DNA from: Bacillota bacterium
Lineage (GTDB): Bacteria; Bacillota; Clostridia; Acetivibrionales; DTU013
Assembly: GCA_023435925.1 (NCBI GenBank)
Contig: JAEZLF010000310.1
Location: forward strand, 1 to 64,000
DNA: 64,000 nucleotides
Reading direction: 5' to 3'
Every line of letters starts with the position of its first letter. The stretch's first letter is position 1. The notes under the pieces were generated by a model, which worked only from the letters and a program-made list of their open reading frames with translations, searched no databases and was not told the origin of the DNA. The position numbers were made by a program, and so were the translations under genes. This document shows, one piece after another, positions 1 to 9,482 of this stretch.

Positions 1-2
1 TT

Positions 3-449
3 ATCGCTGCAAGAGCAATGAATGCAGGTACAGAGCTTTTGAAGCCATTACTTGCTGCAAGTGGTGTTAAGGCTGCAGGTAAAGTCATTTTAGGTACCGT
101 TGCAGGTGACCTTCATGACATCGGCAAAAACCTTGTAAGAATGATGATGGAAGGCAAAGGCCTTGAAGTTATTGATATTGGTATTGATGTACCGGCAGAA
201 AAGTTCATTGAAAGTGCAATTAAAGAAAATGCACAGATTATCGCTTGTTCTGCGCTTCTTACCACTACGATGGGCGAAATGCAGAATGTAATCAACGCAG
301 CTGTTCAAGCTGGTATTCGTGACAAGGTTACTATCATGATCGGTGGTGCACCTGTAACACAGAGCTTTGCCGAAAATATTGGAGCAGACATATATACCCA
401 CGATGCAGCTTCCGCTGCGGATGCTGCAGTAAAAGCTTGTCAGGCATAA
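3..449 (+). CDS. Corrinoid (cobalamin-binding) protein of a methyltransferase system, 3' part
   Basis: The frame is open to the left window edge, so the gene begins outside; the first ATG at 18 is internal. The visible 148 residues hold the end of the helical cap domain (ARAMNAGTELLKPLL) and the Rossmann-type B12-binding domain. The cobalt-ligand motif D-x-H-x-x-G is seen as DLHDIG, followed by the second-strand motif around VIDIGIDVP and a glycine-rich IGGAPV loop. Such MtaC/MtbC-type proteins carry the methyl group between a substrate methyltransferase and a second corrinoid:acceptor methyltransferase in the cytoplasm. The substrate cannot be told because the partner gene is not in the window. 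A terminator follows the stop, and a PocR-type regulator lies downstream. Confidence 0.9.
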   Translation: MAARAMNAGTELLKPLLAASGVKAAGKVILGTVAGDLHDIGKNLVRMMMEGKGLEVIDIGIDVPAEKFIESAIKENAQIIACSALLTTTMGEMQNVINAAVQAGIRDKVTIMIGGAPVTQSFAENIGADIYTHDAASAADAAVKACQA

Positions 450-470
450 TTGTTTATCAGAGAAATACAG

Positions 471-504
471 CACAGGGGGGATTTTGTATCTCCCCTGTTT
501 TTAT
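471..504 (+). terminator. Rho-independent terminator after the corrinoid gene
   Basis: ACAGGGG...CCCCTGT stem followed by TTTTTAT, 22 bases after the stop codon of the corrinoid protein gene. Confidence 0.85.
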
Positions 505-534
505 GTATAGGAAATTATTGTTTTCAGTTTCTTA

Positions 535-660
535 TACATGGGGTTTGGAAAGGGGACTCCCCTTTCCCGGTCTAAGGAGGGTGCTCAGGAGCGGTAGCTC
601 CGTCGAAGGGAACCATAAGGTTCCCTAGCGAAGAACATAAATGCGCTAGCATTTTGTTCA
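535..660. other. Structured GC-rich intergenic segment with four short hairpins
   Basis: This gene-free stretch before the PocR regulator holds consecutive inverted repeats: GGAAAGGGG/CCCCTTTCC, GGAGC/GCTCC, AGGGAACC/GGTTCCCT and CTAGCG/CGCTAG. No coding signal is seen. It may be a dispersed intergenic repeat or a structured leader RNA; no second copy is in the window. Confidence 0.45.
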
Positions 661-748
661 TTCATTAAAAACATTACCATTTATAATCCTATAGTTTTAT
701 TGTATTATATTATTAGGGAATGTCGTATTTCAGCCGGAGGATACCTAG

Positions 749-2029
749 TTGAACAACGAAACAAATGAAATAGATTTTGACATGGAAAAAGCTAAAAAGC
801 ATGTAGTAAATTATACTCGAGCTACAGGTATCGAATGCTCCATAATAGGATCAAGAGGTGAAGTCTTATACAAATCTTGTGATCATTACGGACTTTGTTC
901 TTTTTGCAAAAATACCAATACCCTTTCCAAAAAGTTTACCGACTGCGCTAACGTTCATTTGTACGGAAGCTATCAAGCTGAAAGATTTGACGGCAAGTAT
1001 GTCTATTTCTGCCCGATGGGGTTGATCCATTGGGCATCACCCATCGTAAATGACGGTATTATGAAAGGTGCATTGATAGGCGGTCCTGTTTTAATGGTCA
1101 ATCCTGACGAATTTTTACTGGAGGAATTGATTCGGGAAAATGGTATCAGTGAAGATGAAATGGAAGAGCTTCATCAATATATCAAAACCATTCCTGTGAT
1201 TCAACCTGATGTTGTGAACAGTCTATCCGAATTACTGCTCATTATTGCCGGCGATATCAGTGCCAACCAAACCCTTCTTGAAGGCCAACGGAAGTATTAT
1301 GAACAACAGGCGGGAATATCTGAAGCTGTGCAGCAAATCAAGCAGTCCGGTTATACCGAATCTTCTTTAGCTCCATATCCTCTGGAGAAGGAAAAGGAGC
1401 TCCTTACAAAAATTGCACTGGGTGACAAATCCTCCTCACAGAAAATTCTGAATGAAATACTGGGACATATTTTCTTCTCTTCGGGTAAGGATTTCAGTGT
1501 TATTAAGGCAAGAGTTCTGGAACTGGTTGTTTTACTTTCGAGAGCTGCCGTTGAAGGCGGTGCCGATATCGAAGAAGTGTTCGGTCTGAATTTCAGATAT
1601 CTTTCCGATATTCATGCCTTTAAAACCGTTGAAGAGTTATCATCCTGGCTTTCCAACATCATGGCCAGATTTACCGACTGTGTGTTCAACCTGGCAGATG
1701 TTCGTCACAAGGATACGATTTATAAAGCTCTTGATTATATTAAACGGAATTTTAATAAAAGAATAACACTTGAAGAAGTAGCCGGTCAGGTCTTTCTAAA
1801 CTCATCCTATTTCAGTAAAATATTTAAAAATGAAATGAATACCACCTTCGTTTCATACGTGAACAAGATTCGAATAAATGCTGCCAAGAATCTGCTTTCG
1901 GATATCAGCATACCATTGACCGATGTATCATGTATGGTTGGCTTTGAGGACCAAAGCTATTTTACAAAGGTTTTCAAAAAAGCAACCGGTGTAACGCCTG
2001 GGAAATACAGAGAATCAAGAGGGCAATAA
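749..2029 (+). CDS. PocR-domain AraC-family transcriptional regulator
   Basis: A TTG start is chosen because GGAGG lies 8 bases upstream. The 426-residue protein has an N-terminal PocR ligand-sensing domain (about 10-170, with a cysteine-rich CSFCK...C...CPMG pattern), a central linker region, and a C-terminal AraC double helix-turn-helix (about 325-425; ITLEEVAGQVFLNSSYFSKIFK and the family-typical FEDQSYFTKVFKKATGVTPGKYR region). PocR regulators often control cobamide-dependent catabolic loci, so with the corrinoid gene just upstream a role in inducing that methyltransferase system is likely (inference). No membrane segment is seen; it acts in the cytoplasm. Confidence 0.88.
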   Translation: MNNETNEIDFDMEKAKKHVVNYTRATGIECSIIGSRGEVLYKSCDHYGLCSFCKNTNTLSKKFTDCANVHLYGSYQAERFDGKYVYFCPMGLIHWASPIVNDGIMKGALIGGPVLMVNPDEFLLEELIRENGISEDEMEELHQYIKTIPVIQPDVVNSLSELLLIIAGDISANQTLLEGQRKYYEQQAGISEAVQQIKQSGYTESSLAPYPLEKEKELLTKIALGDKSSSQKILNEILGHIFFSSGKDFSVIKARVLELVVLLSRAAVEGGADIEEVFGLNFRYLSDIHAFKTVEELSSWLSNIMARFTDCVFNLADVRHKDTIYKALDYIKRNFNKRITLEEVAGQVFLNSSYFSKIFKNEMNTTFVSYVNKIRINAAKNLLSDISIPLTDVSCMVGFEDQSYFTKVFKKATGVTPGKYRESRGQ

Positions 2030-2099
2030 TCAGAACTCTTCACACTTAAAGCTCAGTTATTGCCCCCATTTCAGATGATCAAGGTAATTAATTTTTGTT

Positions 2100-2606
2100 T
2101 TACAGAATCAGATCTGTAATATCGTTCCAGCTTTTTTTCAGCAAGTTCTGGTAGCTGGAATGGAACATTTCCGTGTGCTGGTTTTCCCATTGGGCCAGTT
2201 CCTGCAGGAACTTCTTTGCATCAGGTTCCTCTACTGCATCCACGGCCTTACTGTAAAAATAGGCGAAGTCATGTTCAATTAAATAAGCCATACGTATGAT
2301 GGACAGATCCGCATCCGCCCCCGGAATAACAGGTATCGTGTCAGAGTTGTCTGCCAGAATGTGAGGATCCTGCGCTTTAGAGCTATCATCCACCACCCAT
2401 GATATGGTTTGCGGCGGCTCAGAATACTTCAGTTCTTCAAATTTCTTGTTCAGTATATGGTAGTGTTGTTTCTCAATCTGAGCCAACTCGGAAAAAAGGG
2501 ACTTTGTTTTCTCCGATTCCGCTTTTTCCGCATAATACTCATAGAAGTCAGCGGCATCCTTTTCCATTCTCATTGCAAATTTCAGTATACTTTTCATCTT
2601 ATCCAT
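2100..2606 (-). CDS. Ferritin-like / rubrerythrin-type diiron protein
   Basis: The ATG at 2606 is preferred over an upstream in-frame start because GGAGG stands 8 bases before it; this gives 168 residues. It is a four-helix bundle with E-x-x-H-type metal ligands: MEKDAADFYEYY, IEKQHYHI, EHDFAYFY and WENQHTEMF. There is no rubredoxin-like C-terminal cysteine domain, so it is the erythrin core only. It lies 30 bases downstream of the oxidoreductase beta subunit and is probably cotranscribed. A role in peroxide or oxygen detoxification protecting the oxygen-labile oxidoreductase is an inference from family and context. Confidence 0.82.
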   Translation of the reverse strand: MDKMKSILKFAMRMEKDAADFYEYYAEKAESEKTKSLFSELAQIEKQHYHILNKKFEELKYSEPPQTISWVVDDSSKAQDPHILADNSDTIPVIPGADADLSIIRMAYLIEHDFAYFYSKAVDAVEEPDAKKFLQELAQWENQHTEMFHSSYQNLLKKSWNDITDLIL

Positions 2607-2635
2607 TTGCTCATCCTCCGTTTTTTTTAAATGCA

Positions 2636-3487
2636 CTATATAAAATCATTCATATAGCTCTTAATTTTATTCAAATCAACAGTTCTGTCTACCAATGGAG
2701 GACCTTCTCTAAGGAAGTCCAGCTTATCCTGGAAGGTTTCCTTCTCCTGTTTAAATAAAATGCCTGTCGGTATCCTGTCTCCCCATTCCATGGCTTTCTC
2801 CATTGCGGCAAGCTTATTTGAAGGGTCATACTCCTCCGGCAGCTTATAAACTCTTTTATTGTACCATTGATATGTATTTATTTTATTAAAGGTCACACAG
2901 GGCTGTAAAATATCAACAAGGGCATATCCCCTGTGATTAATGGCCTCCTTCATGATGGACACAAGCTGTTCACGGTTTCCCGTAAATGCTCTGGCAACAA
3001 AACCGGCACCTAGTGTAATCGCCAACAGCACAGGATTCATTGGTTCATTCATGGAACCGGCCGGTTGAACGGTCGTAACCATGTTCAGATCGGTTGTCGG
3101 TGAAGCCTGACCTTTCGTTAGTCCATAGATCTGATTGTCGTGGACAAAGTGTGTAATATCTACATTTCTGCGTATATTATGTATAAAATGGTTTCCGCCT
3201 TCGCCATAGGAGTCCCCATCCCCCGTATCCACAATAACCGTTAAAGCACTGTTGACTATTTTGGCGGCAGCTGCAGGAGGAAGAGATCTTCCATGCAGAC
3301 CGCAGAAGCCGTTGGCATTCAGATACTGCGGTGTCTTGGCAGCTTGCCCGATACCGGCAGCCAGCAGCACCTCATGAGGCTTTTTCCCCAGCTCTTCGAG
3401 AGCACTTTTCAATGCCGCAATAATTTCAAAATTCCCACAACCCGGGCACCATGCCGTTTCAGAGATACTAAACAGACTATCACACAT
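2636..3487 (-). CDS. korB: 2-oxoacid:ferredoxin oxidoreductase, beta (TPP-binding) subunit
   Basis: The 283-residue protein shows the thiamine-diphosphate motif GDGDSYGEGGNHFIHNIRRN (middle) and a WCPGCGNF motif near the N-terminus typical of KorB/VorB-like beta subunits. ATG 3487 is preferred to GTG 3496, as AAAGGAG then stands 10 bases upstream; the start overlaps the alpha stop codon by 8 bases. With the fused gamma-alpha subunit it oxidatively decarboxylates a 2-oxoacid (2-oxoglutarate or a related acid) to acyl-CoA with reduced ferredoxin. The substrate is not fixed by sequence alone. No delta ferredoxin subunit gene is adjacent. Confidence 0.9.
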   Translation of the reverse strand: MCDSLFSISETAWCPGCGNFEIIAALKSALEELGKKPHEVLLAAGIGQAAKTPQYLNANGFCGLHGRSLPPAAAAKIVNSALTVIVDTGDGDSYGEGGNHFIHNIRRNVDITHFVHDNQIYGLTKGQASPTTDLNMVTTVQPAGSMNEPMNPVLLAITLGAGFVARAFTGNREQLVSIMKEAINHRGYALVDILQPCVTFNKINTYQWYNKRVYKLPEEYDPSNKLAAMEKAMEWGDRIPTGILFKQEKETFQDKLDFLREGPPLVDRTVDLNKIKSYMNDFI

Positions 3488-5162
3488 CGGTTTCACGCTC
3501 CTTTACCTTTGAATAGATATCTCGGGCATTGATCGCACGTCCGTCATATTTTAAAACGCTTTCGGTGCAGAATAACCCTGTTACCTCGGAAATCAGTGAA
3601 GCCAGCTGTCCGGTGGCATTCTGTTCCACATTGATCAGTCTGGATGCCTTTTGCGCTTTTTCCTTCAGCAGCTTCACCGGCAACGGCCATATGTCCCCAA
3701 ATACCAAAGCACCATATTTTTGCCCGCCGGTACGATTCAACATATCAACCGCTTCCTTCACCGGACCCCAGGTGGAACCCCAAGCCAGCAGCAGAACTTC
3801 ACAAGCCTCACCACCAATATATTCAGGCTCCTGAAGCTCATTTTTCAGGAGCTCCAGCTTCCTCATACGCTTATCCGTTTGTTGTACCCGCACTTCAGCA
3901 GACTCTGTGATGTGTCCGTATTCATCATGCTCATCACTATCTGCTGTAAACACAACTCCCTCGTATTTTCCGGGGACGATTCTCGGTGATATTCCCGATT
4001 CCGACAATTCGTACCTTTTATACTCCTTCAGCTGCTCATTCGATAGATGAACCATGAAACGGTTCTCCGCTTTGTCAAACTTAAATGGCTCTGTTGTCAC
4101 TGTTGTATCTGCCAGAAACTGGTCGCTGAGCAATATAACAGGCAGCTGATACCGATCCGCCAGATCAAAAGCTCTTATGGTCTGATTGAATGCATCCTCC
4201 GGATTTCTGAGCGCTATTACCATCCTTGGGAATTCTCCATGGGAAGCAGAGACAACAAATTTTAGGTCGCTTTGCTCCGTCCTCGTCGGCAAACCGGTCA
4301 CCGGCCCAGGTCTTTGAACATCAGCAACCACCAGAGGAAGTTCCATCATTCCCGACAATCCAAGTGCCTCCACCATCAGGGAAAATCCACCTCCGGAGGT
4401 TCCTGTCATTGCCCGCACTCCGGCAAAGGATGCACCGATTGCCATATTGATCGCCGCTATTTCATCCTCCGCCTGCTCCACAACGATTTCAGCGTCAAAC
4501 ATTTTCGATGCAAGATAATTCATAATGCTCGTAGAAGGTGTCATTGGATAAGCGGAGTAGAATTTGCATCCGGCCGCCAGTGCTCCGAGTGCAACAGCAT
4601 CATTACCGTTGATCAGCAAGCTCCCGTCACCATTCGGTGAAACAGTGTGGGTTCCTTTTTCTACGAGGCTGCTTCCCTTTTCTACAGCAGAAAGATTAAC
4701 TGCTGCCGCCTCTGTTGAAAAGCTTTCTTCAAATATCGCATGAATACCCTCGAAATCAATTCCAAGAAGGGCAAAGACTGCACCGAGAGCAATGCTTCCT
4801 GATACCCTTATGTTTCCCAATTCTTTGGCAGCCTTCTTTAACGGCAGTTTATGGAGTCTGTGATCGTCGTAAGCCACTTCCTCATCGGAAACGGCAAACC
4901 CGCCGGATTTCAGCCTTCCCATATGCAGTTCCAGTGTTTCTTCATTTAGTGCGATGATACCGTCCAACTCGTCAGAGTGTGAATAAATTTTCCGGTTACC
5001 AAATCTGATCTGCATAAAATTATGTCCACCACGTACTCTGGACATATAATCTCTGATTGTTAGTATATGGAACCCCTTCCTTTTTAGCAGCTTTTCGAAT
5101 ACTGCGGCAAGGGTGTCCATTCCCTGTCCGGCTGCTCCGCCGATCAGTATATTGTAAATCAC
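3480..5162 (-). CDS. korA: 2-oxoacid:ferredoxin oxidoreductase, fused gamma-alpha subunit
   Basis: The 560-residue protein has an N-terminal gamma domain (about 1-175; GGAAGQGMDTLA, YMSRVRGGHNFMQIRFG) joined to an alpha domain (from about 185; NGNDAVALGALAAGCKFYSAYPMTPSTSI, then the conserved TGTSGGGFSLMVEALGLSGM region). This gamma-alpha fusion is the usual KorA layout in Clostridia and Archaea. The start is GTG at 5162, preceded by AGGTGG. It overlaps korB, showing translational coupling. The operon is divergent from the AI-2E-type gene. Confidence 0.92.
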   Translation of the reverse strand: MIYNILIGGAAGQGMDTLAAVFEKLLKRKGFHILTIRDYMSRVRGGHNFMQIRFGNRKIYSHSDELDGIIALNEETLELHMGRLKSGGFAVSDEEVAYDDHRLHKLPLKKAAKELGNIRVSGSIALGAVFALLGIDFEGIHAIFEESFSTEAAAVNLSAVEKGSSLVEKGTHTVSPNGDGSLLINGNDAVALGALAAGCKFYSAYPMTPSTSIMNYLASKMFDAEIVVEQAEDEIAAINMAIGASFAGVRAMTGTSGGGFSLMVEALGLSGMMELPLVVADVQRPGPVTGLPTRTEQSDLKFVVSASHGEFPRMVIALRNPEDAFNQTIRAFDLADRYQLPVILLSDQFLADTTVTTEPFKFDKAENRFMVHLSNEQLKEYKRYELSESGISPRIVPGKYEGVVFTADSDEHDEYGHITESAEVRVQQTDKRMRKLELLKNELQEPEYIGGEACEVLLLAWGSTWGPVKEAVDMLNRTGGQKYGALVFGDIWPLPVKLLKEKAQKASRLINVEQNATGQLASLISEVTGLFCTESVLKYDGRAINARDIYSKVKERETDV

Positions 5163-5336
5163 ATTTCCACCTCACATATCATATATATTTTGTGCAAGCT
5201 ACCAGCAAAAACTCATATAAATAAATACCCTGCAAAATCCCTTTAAAACAAACAAGTGAGCTTTCTTGACATTTATTCAGCTTTATAGTAACTTCAATAT
5301 TAGGAATTCATGTCACTGCAAATACCGAGGTAAAGC

Positions 5337-6386
5337 ATGTTTAATAAAGCGTTTATCAATGACCTGAAGAATCTGGGCATATTTGTCGGAATATACACTG
5401 TCCTGTTTATCTTGCTCTATAGCACCAGGACATTTACATTCCCTTTTATTCTTGCCTTTGCAATCGCTTTTTTGATCCAACCTGTAACAAAATTTTTCAG
5501 AACCAGATTGAAGTTCAAACGGAATGTACCGGCGCTTCTTGCTTCCATTGCCGTATATATTATCCTGTTCGCTCTTCTGTCGCTGCTATTCTACAGTATC
5601 ATATTCGAAGCCAGGCAACTTCTCATAAACCTTTCCAGTGCCAATCTGGAAATTGTTTTGAACCCTGCCCGCAATTTAATCAAAGAAATCGGGCTCTATT
5701 TTCAGCAAATCGACCCTGCTTTTATCGAAAAAAATAGCAGCCAACTATCCAGCCTTCTGAAAAACAGCGTGGACATCGTCGGTAAAAGCCTGAGTACGTT
5801 TCTGTCCATTGCGATGTCAGTTCCCATGTGGATTACCGTCATATTTATCGTTATCCTATCCACTTATTTCTTCTCTAGAGATATGACAAGTATCAAGAAA
5901 AGAACGGTTTCCATTTTTTCCGAAGATGGAAGGCAGAAGTTTGAAAAAGTATGGAATCAGGGCATCAAAATGCTGACACAATATGTAAAAGCATATTTCT
6001 TTATCTATTTTCTTACCTTTGTCCAAACGCTTATCGGTTTTTCCATATTAGGTGTGAAATACAATGTGATACTCAGTATCATCTGTGCTGTTGCAGATGT
6101 CCTTCCTATACTCGGCATCGGTATTATATACTTACCTCTGGCGCTGATCTATATATTAGCAGGCAATTATTTTACCGGTATCGGCATTCTTGTTTTGTTT
6201 GTTCTGATCAGCATTGTACGTCAGATTGTAGAGCCGAAAATCGTATCTACATCACTTGGAATTCACCCGGTTGCAACACTTGTAGCAATATTCGTCGGTC
6301 TGAAGGCTTTTGGTTTCGTTGGAATGGTGTTTTTCACATTTATGATCGTGTTTTACAAGGTTCTAAGAGGTTCAAAAATATTGTAA
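5337..6386 (+). CDS. AI-2E/PerM-family membrane protein (YtvI-like)
   Basis: The 349-residue protein has about eight hydrophobic segments in the arrangement of the AI-2 exporter/PerM superfamily: two N-terminal pairs, a soluble middle part (about 90-150), and a C-terminal block with the conserved ADVLPILGIGIIYLPLALIYIL and VEPKIVSTSLGIHPVATLVAIFVGLKAFG patterns. Members include the sporulation protein YtvI; which subtype this is cannot be decided here. The ATG has a GAGG-type site 7 bases upstream. Confidence 0.85.
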   Translation: MFNKAFINDLKNLGIFVGIYTVLFILLYSTRTFTFPFILAFAIAFLIQPVTKFFRTRLKFKRNVPALLASIAVYIILFALLSLLFYSIIFEARQLLINLSSANLEIVLNPARNLIKEIGLYFQQIDPAFIEKNSSQLSSLLKNSVDIVGKSLSTFLSIAMSVPMWITVIFIVILSTYFFSRDMTSIKKRTVSIFSEDGRQKFEKVWNQGIKMLTQYVKAYFFIYFLTFVQTLIGFSILGVKYNVILSIICAVADVLPILGIGIIYLPLALIYILAGNYFTGIGILVLFVLISIVRQIVEPKIVSTSLGIHPVATLVAIFVGLKAFGFVGMVFFTFMIVFYKVLRGSKIL

Positions 6387-6432
6387 TCGAAGATGGATAA
6401 AATACTGTTATTATAGAGAGAGCAAAGGAAGG

Positions 6433-7824
6433 GTGTTTCATATCGAAAATCGTTTTAACGGGTTTCAGGAAAAGAGAATGAAAATATTTGGAGAGCTTGT
6501 GAAAAGGTATTGGAACGGCGGTTTAAAAAACAATGACGATCTGAACCATCTTGCCTCCGAAATCAAAGAAAAGTTCAGCTTCAATGAGGAAGACATGTCC
6601 TTTATCAAAGATCACATACGGATCGCAATGGGTCAGAACCCCTCCGGAAATGCTGAATTCAAGGATGAGCTTGATATCGTCGGTAGATCCGAATCGATAA
6701 GTGAGCCCATTGTCGCAAAAATACAAGGTGTATGCGAATATTGTGATAGTGAAAACTGTAAAGATATGTGCAAATACGAAGCGCAAATTTACCAGAGAAG
6801 TGAAGGTCCGGTTATCGTAAATGACAAATGCCTCAGCTGCGGGAATTGTGTCACCGGCTGTGATTTCGGTGCATTGGCCGATAAAATCGAATTCCTGCCT
6901 CTTGTCAACCTGCTGAAGGACAAAGGATCCACTGTATTTGCTGCCGTAGCTCCTGCTATAGTCGGGCAATTCGGCGATAATGTCTCCATGGGACAGCTCA
7001 GAACCGCTTTCAAGCTTATGGGCTTTTCAGACATGATTGAGGTTGCCATGTTTGCAGATATACTGACCATCCGGGAGGCTTTTGAGTTCAGTCACCTTGT
7101 TAAAACCGAAGAGGATTTCTACCTGACCAGCTGTTGCTGCCCGATCTGGTTCAACCTCACAAAGAAAGGCTATCCGGATATGTATAAGCACATGTCACCT
7201 TCCGTCTCACCGATGATCGCATCCGGCCGGTTCCTTAAAAGCATGTATAAGGATGCAAAGGTAGTGTTCATAGCGCCATGTATAGCCAAGAAAACCGAAA
7301 TCAATGAACCGGAGTTGAAGGGTGCCATTGATTTTGTCGTTAATTTCAGAGAGCTGTCAGAAGTATTTTCCGCCCTTGACATCCATTTGGAGGAACTGCC
7401 GGCTGATGAAAAAGACCAGGCCTCACTTGGTGGCCGCCTTTATGCCAGAACCGGCGGCGTAAGCTTCTCGGTAAAAACGGTCGTAAACAGACTGGAGCCC
7501 CGAAGACTGATTAAGCTAAAATCCCGAAAGGTTGACGGTGTTAAAAGCTGTAAGGAAGTACTAGACGATTTAACGAATAATAAGGACATCGGCGCCAACT
7601 TTATAGAAGGAATGGGCTGTGTCGGCGGCTGTGTTGGTGGTCCAAGAACCAATATCAACGTTGATAAGGCTAGGAATATGGTAAACGATTTCGGAGAGGA
7701 TTCTCTGATCATGACCCCTTTTGACAACCTGAATGTAATGAAAATACTCAAGCAATCCGGGATTAACTCCATTGAGGAAATCGTGGAGAACGAACACGTT
7801 TCAAAGCTGCTTTCAAGAGAATAG
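6433..7824 (+). CDS. [FeFe]-hydrogenase, group-B-like single-subunit enzyme
   Basis: 463 residues. One [4Fe-4S] cluster motif CLSCGNCVTGC (about 134-144) follows a cysteine-rich patch (CEYCDSENCKDMC). The H-cluster motifs are visible: L1 TSCCCPIW (C234-C236), L2 APCIAKKTE, L3 EGMGCVGGCVGGPR. TSCCCP and APCxAKK are what I associate with group B rather than the well-studied group A enzymes (TSCCPGW, MPCxxKxxE). It catalyses proton reduction or H2 oxidation with ferredoxin in the cytoplasm, or is a sensory relative. The start is GTG 6433 with an AAAGGA closely upstream; ATG 6478 with AGGA 7 bases upstream is an equally good alternative. Maturation genes hydEFG are not in the window. Confidence 0.9.
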   Translation: MFHIENRFNGFQEKRMKIFGELVKRYWNGGLKNNDDLNHLASEIKEKFSFNEEDMSFIKDHIRIAMGQNPSGNAEFKDELDIVGRSESISEPIVAKIQGVCEYCDSENCKDMCKYEAQIYQRSEGPVIVNDKCLSCGNCVTGCDFGALADKIEFLPLVNLLKDKGSTVFAAVAPAIVGQFGDNVSMGQLRTAFKLMGFSDMIEVAMFADILTIREAFEFSHLVKTEEDFYLTSCCCPIWFNLTKKGYPDMYKHMSPSVSPMIASGRFLKSMYKDAKVVFIAPCIAKKTEINEPELKGAIDFVVNFRELSEVFSALDIHLEELPADEKDQASLGGRLYARTGGVSFSVKTVVNRLEPRRLIKLKSRKVDGVKSCKEVLDDLTNNKDIGANFIEGMGCVGGCVGGPRTNINVDKARNMVNDFGEDSLIMTPFDNLNVMKILKQSGINSIEEIVENEHVSKLLSRE

Positions 7825-7873
7825 CCGGATTTTCTCAATCAATCCGGCCCTTTTGGACGATATATATCCTTTA

Positions 7874-9349
7874 TCAGTCATCCTGATGCGTTTTGTTCTT
7901 CTTGCCGCAGCAGTTTTTGTATTGTTTCCCGCTTCCGCAAGAGCATGTGCTTTTACTTTCAGCAATGTCCTCCTTTCGGATAAAAGGCCTTATATTAGAC
8001 ATTTCCTCAGTGACACCATGCTTCTTCCCTGAAAGTTCTGCAGACCGTTTCTCCTTTGTGTCGGGTAAATTCTCAGGTTCTTCCCCGTCATACTCATCGG
8101 CATACTCATCCCCATAGTCTTCGTCCCACTGTTCCATCAATTCCTCGAAGGTATCCTGATATTTATAGACAAGTGCCTGATATCTGGTGGTCAATATCCT
8201 TCTCTTTTTTGAATTCTGCATATCATTAAGAAATTCTTCCTTTAAACGATATAAATTAGGGTACTTATTCTTCATATATCTTATTGGCATGAGGTATTCA
8301 GTATAATCGTGCAGAAGTTGATATTCATTCATCACTGTATATGCTTCCCTCTGCCGCTCTGTCATCCCTTCTGAGGTTTCCGGAAAGAGTTCATTGACAA
8401 TCAGCGCCACCAACCCGTCCGGAATCGTGTCATCCTCCTCAAATCTGCAAAACTCCGGTTCAAGCTCCAGAATCATTTCAATTTTCTTCTTCGCCTCTAC
8501 AATATCTTCACGGTCAGGTAATAGCTTCATAATGACACTCATGCATTTATTTGCCTCTAAATACATCTGATTTTCAAGATAGAAGTCCAGTGCATTGAAC
8601 AACATATCACCTGAATCCAGCTTCTCTTCATTATCTGTTTGAATATCAGGAAGCATTTCCATATATTGAATGCTTTCTGAAAATTTCTTCTCCAGCGATA
8701 AAATAAACACCAATCGTGCGCAGATCCTATGCTTTTTTTCTTCAAATGCAGGATTTTGATATGCTTCCTTTAAAATCCCCTCAGCTTCAGCAAGCTTACC
8801 GGTATGCAAGTAACCTTTTGCCAGAAACAACGCAAACATAACATGATCCTTATTCCGTTCATAGCCAGTTTTTGCAAAAGTAACTGCTTTTTTATAGTTT
8901 TCATTTGCAATACAGGCCTCTGTCAGATACAGCAGCAAGTCCGTATCATATGGATACCTGTTCAGCAACAGTTCAAATGCTTTAATAGCCTTGGTGTATT
9001 TCTCCGTTCTCAGACATGCTATTCCTAGAAGGTAATACAGGTGTGTATTATGGTTTTCTGTCCTGATCGCTTTGTCCAGTATTTTGATTGCTTCTGAATA
9101 AAAGCCGTCTTCCATTGACTGCTCCGCAAGCTTATAAACCTGCTTTGAAGCATGATTCATGCAGTGAAAATCCCGGCAAGCATCAAACAACGATGGATTC
9201 ATCAGTAATTGGTATGCTTTTTCAATTTGGTTGTTTTCTGCAGGATACTGCTCTGCAGGGTATTTCATCAGCATTTCCTGGTAAGCCTTCTCAATTTCAG
9301 AGGCATTTGCATTCTCATCTATCTGCAGTACTTCAAAATAGTCTCTCAT
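7874..9349 (-). CDS. J-like / TPR / SEC-C protein
   Basis: 491 residues. The N-terminus (about 1-55: YFEVLQIDENANASEIEKAY) looks like a J-domain but lacks the HPD tripeptide needed to stimulate DnaK. The middle (about 70-300) is a run of tetratricopeptide helices (for example HLYYLLGIACLRTEKYTKAI), followed by an acidic stretch (EDYGDEYADEYDGEEPE). The C-terminus is a SEC-C zinc motif, CSCGSGKQYKNCC. A scaffold or chaperone-adaptor role is likely; no partner is seen nearby. Confidence 0.8.
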   Translation of the reverse strand: MRDYFEVLQIDENANASEIEKAYQEMLMKYPAEQYPAENNQIEKAYQLLMNPSLFDACRDFHCMNHASKQVYKLAEQSMEDGFYSEAIKILDKAIRTENHNTHLYYLLGIACLRTEKYTKAIKAFELLLNRYPYDTDLLLYLTEACIANENYKKAVTFAKTGYERNKDHVMFALFLAKGYLHTGKLAEAEGILKEAYQNPAFEEKKHRICARLVFILSLEKKFSESIQYMEMLPDIQTDNEEKLDSGDMLFNALDFYLENQMYLEANKCMSVIMKLLPDREDIVEAKKKIEMILELEPEFCRFEEDDTIPDGLVALIVNELFPETSEGMTERQREAYTVMNEYQLLHDYTEYLMPIRYMKNKYPNLYRLKEEFLNDMQNSKKRRILTTRYQALVYKYQDTFEELMEQWDEDYGDEYADEYDGEEPENLPDTKEKRSAELSGKKHGVTEEMSNIRPFIRKEDIAESKSTCSCGSGKQYKNCCGKKNKTHQDD

Positions 9350-9482
9350 CTTATCCTCTCACATTACCCCGCTTCTTTTCCACTTGTCGTACAATATCAT
9401 TATACCATTATTGTTATGTTGTGACACTTCAAATGGCCTGTTTTCCCTATTCGCCTTTGAGCCCTATGCTTTCAGCAACAGT

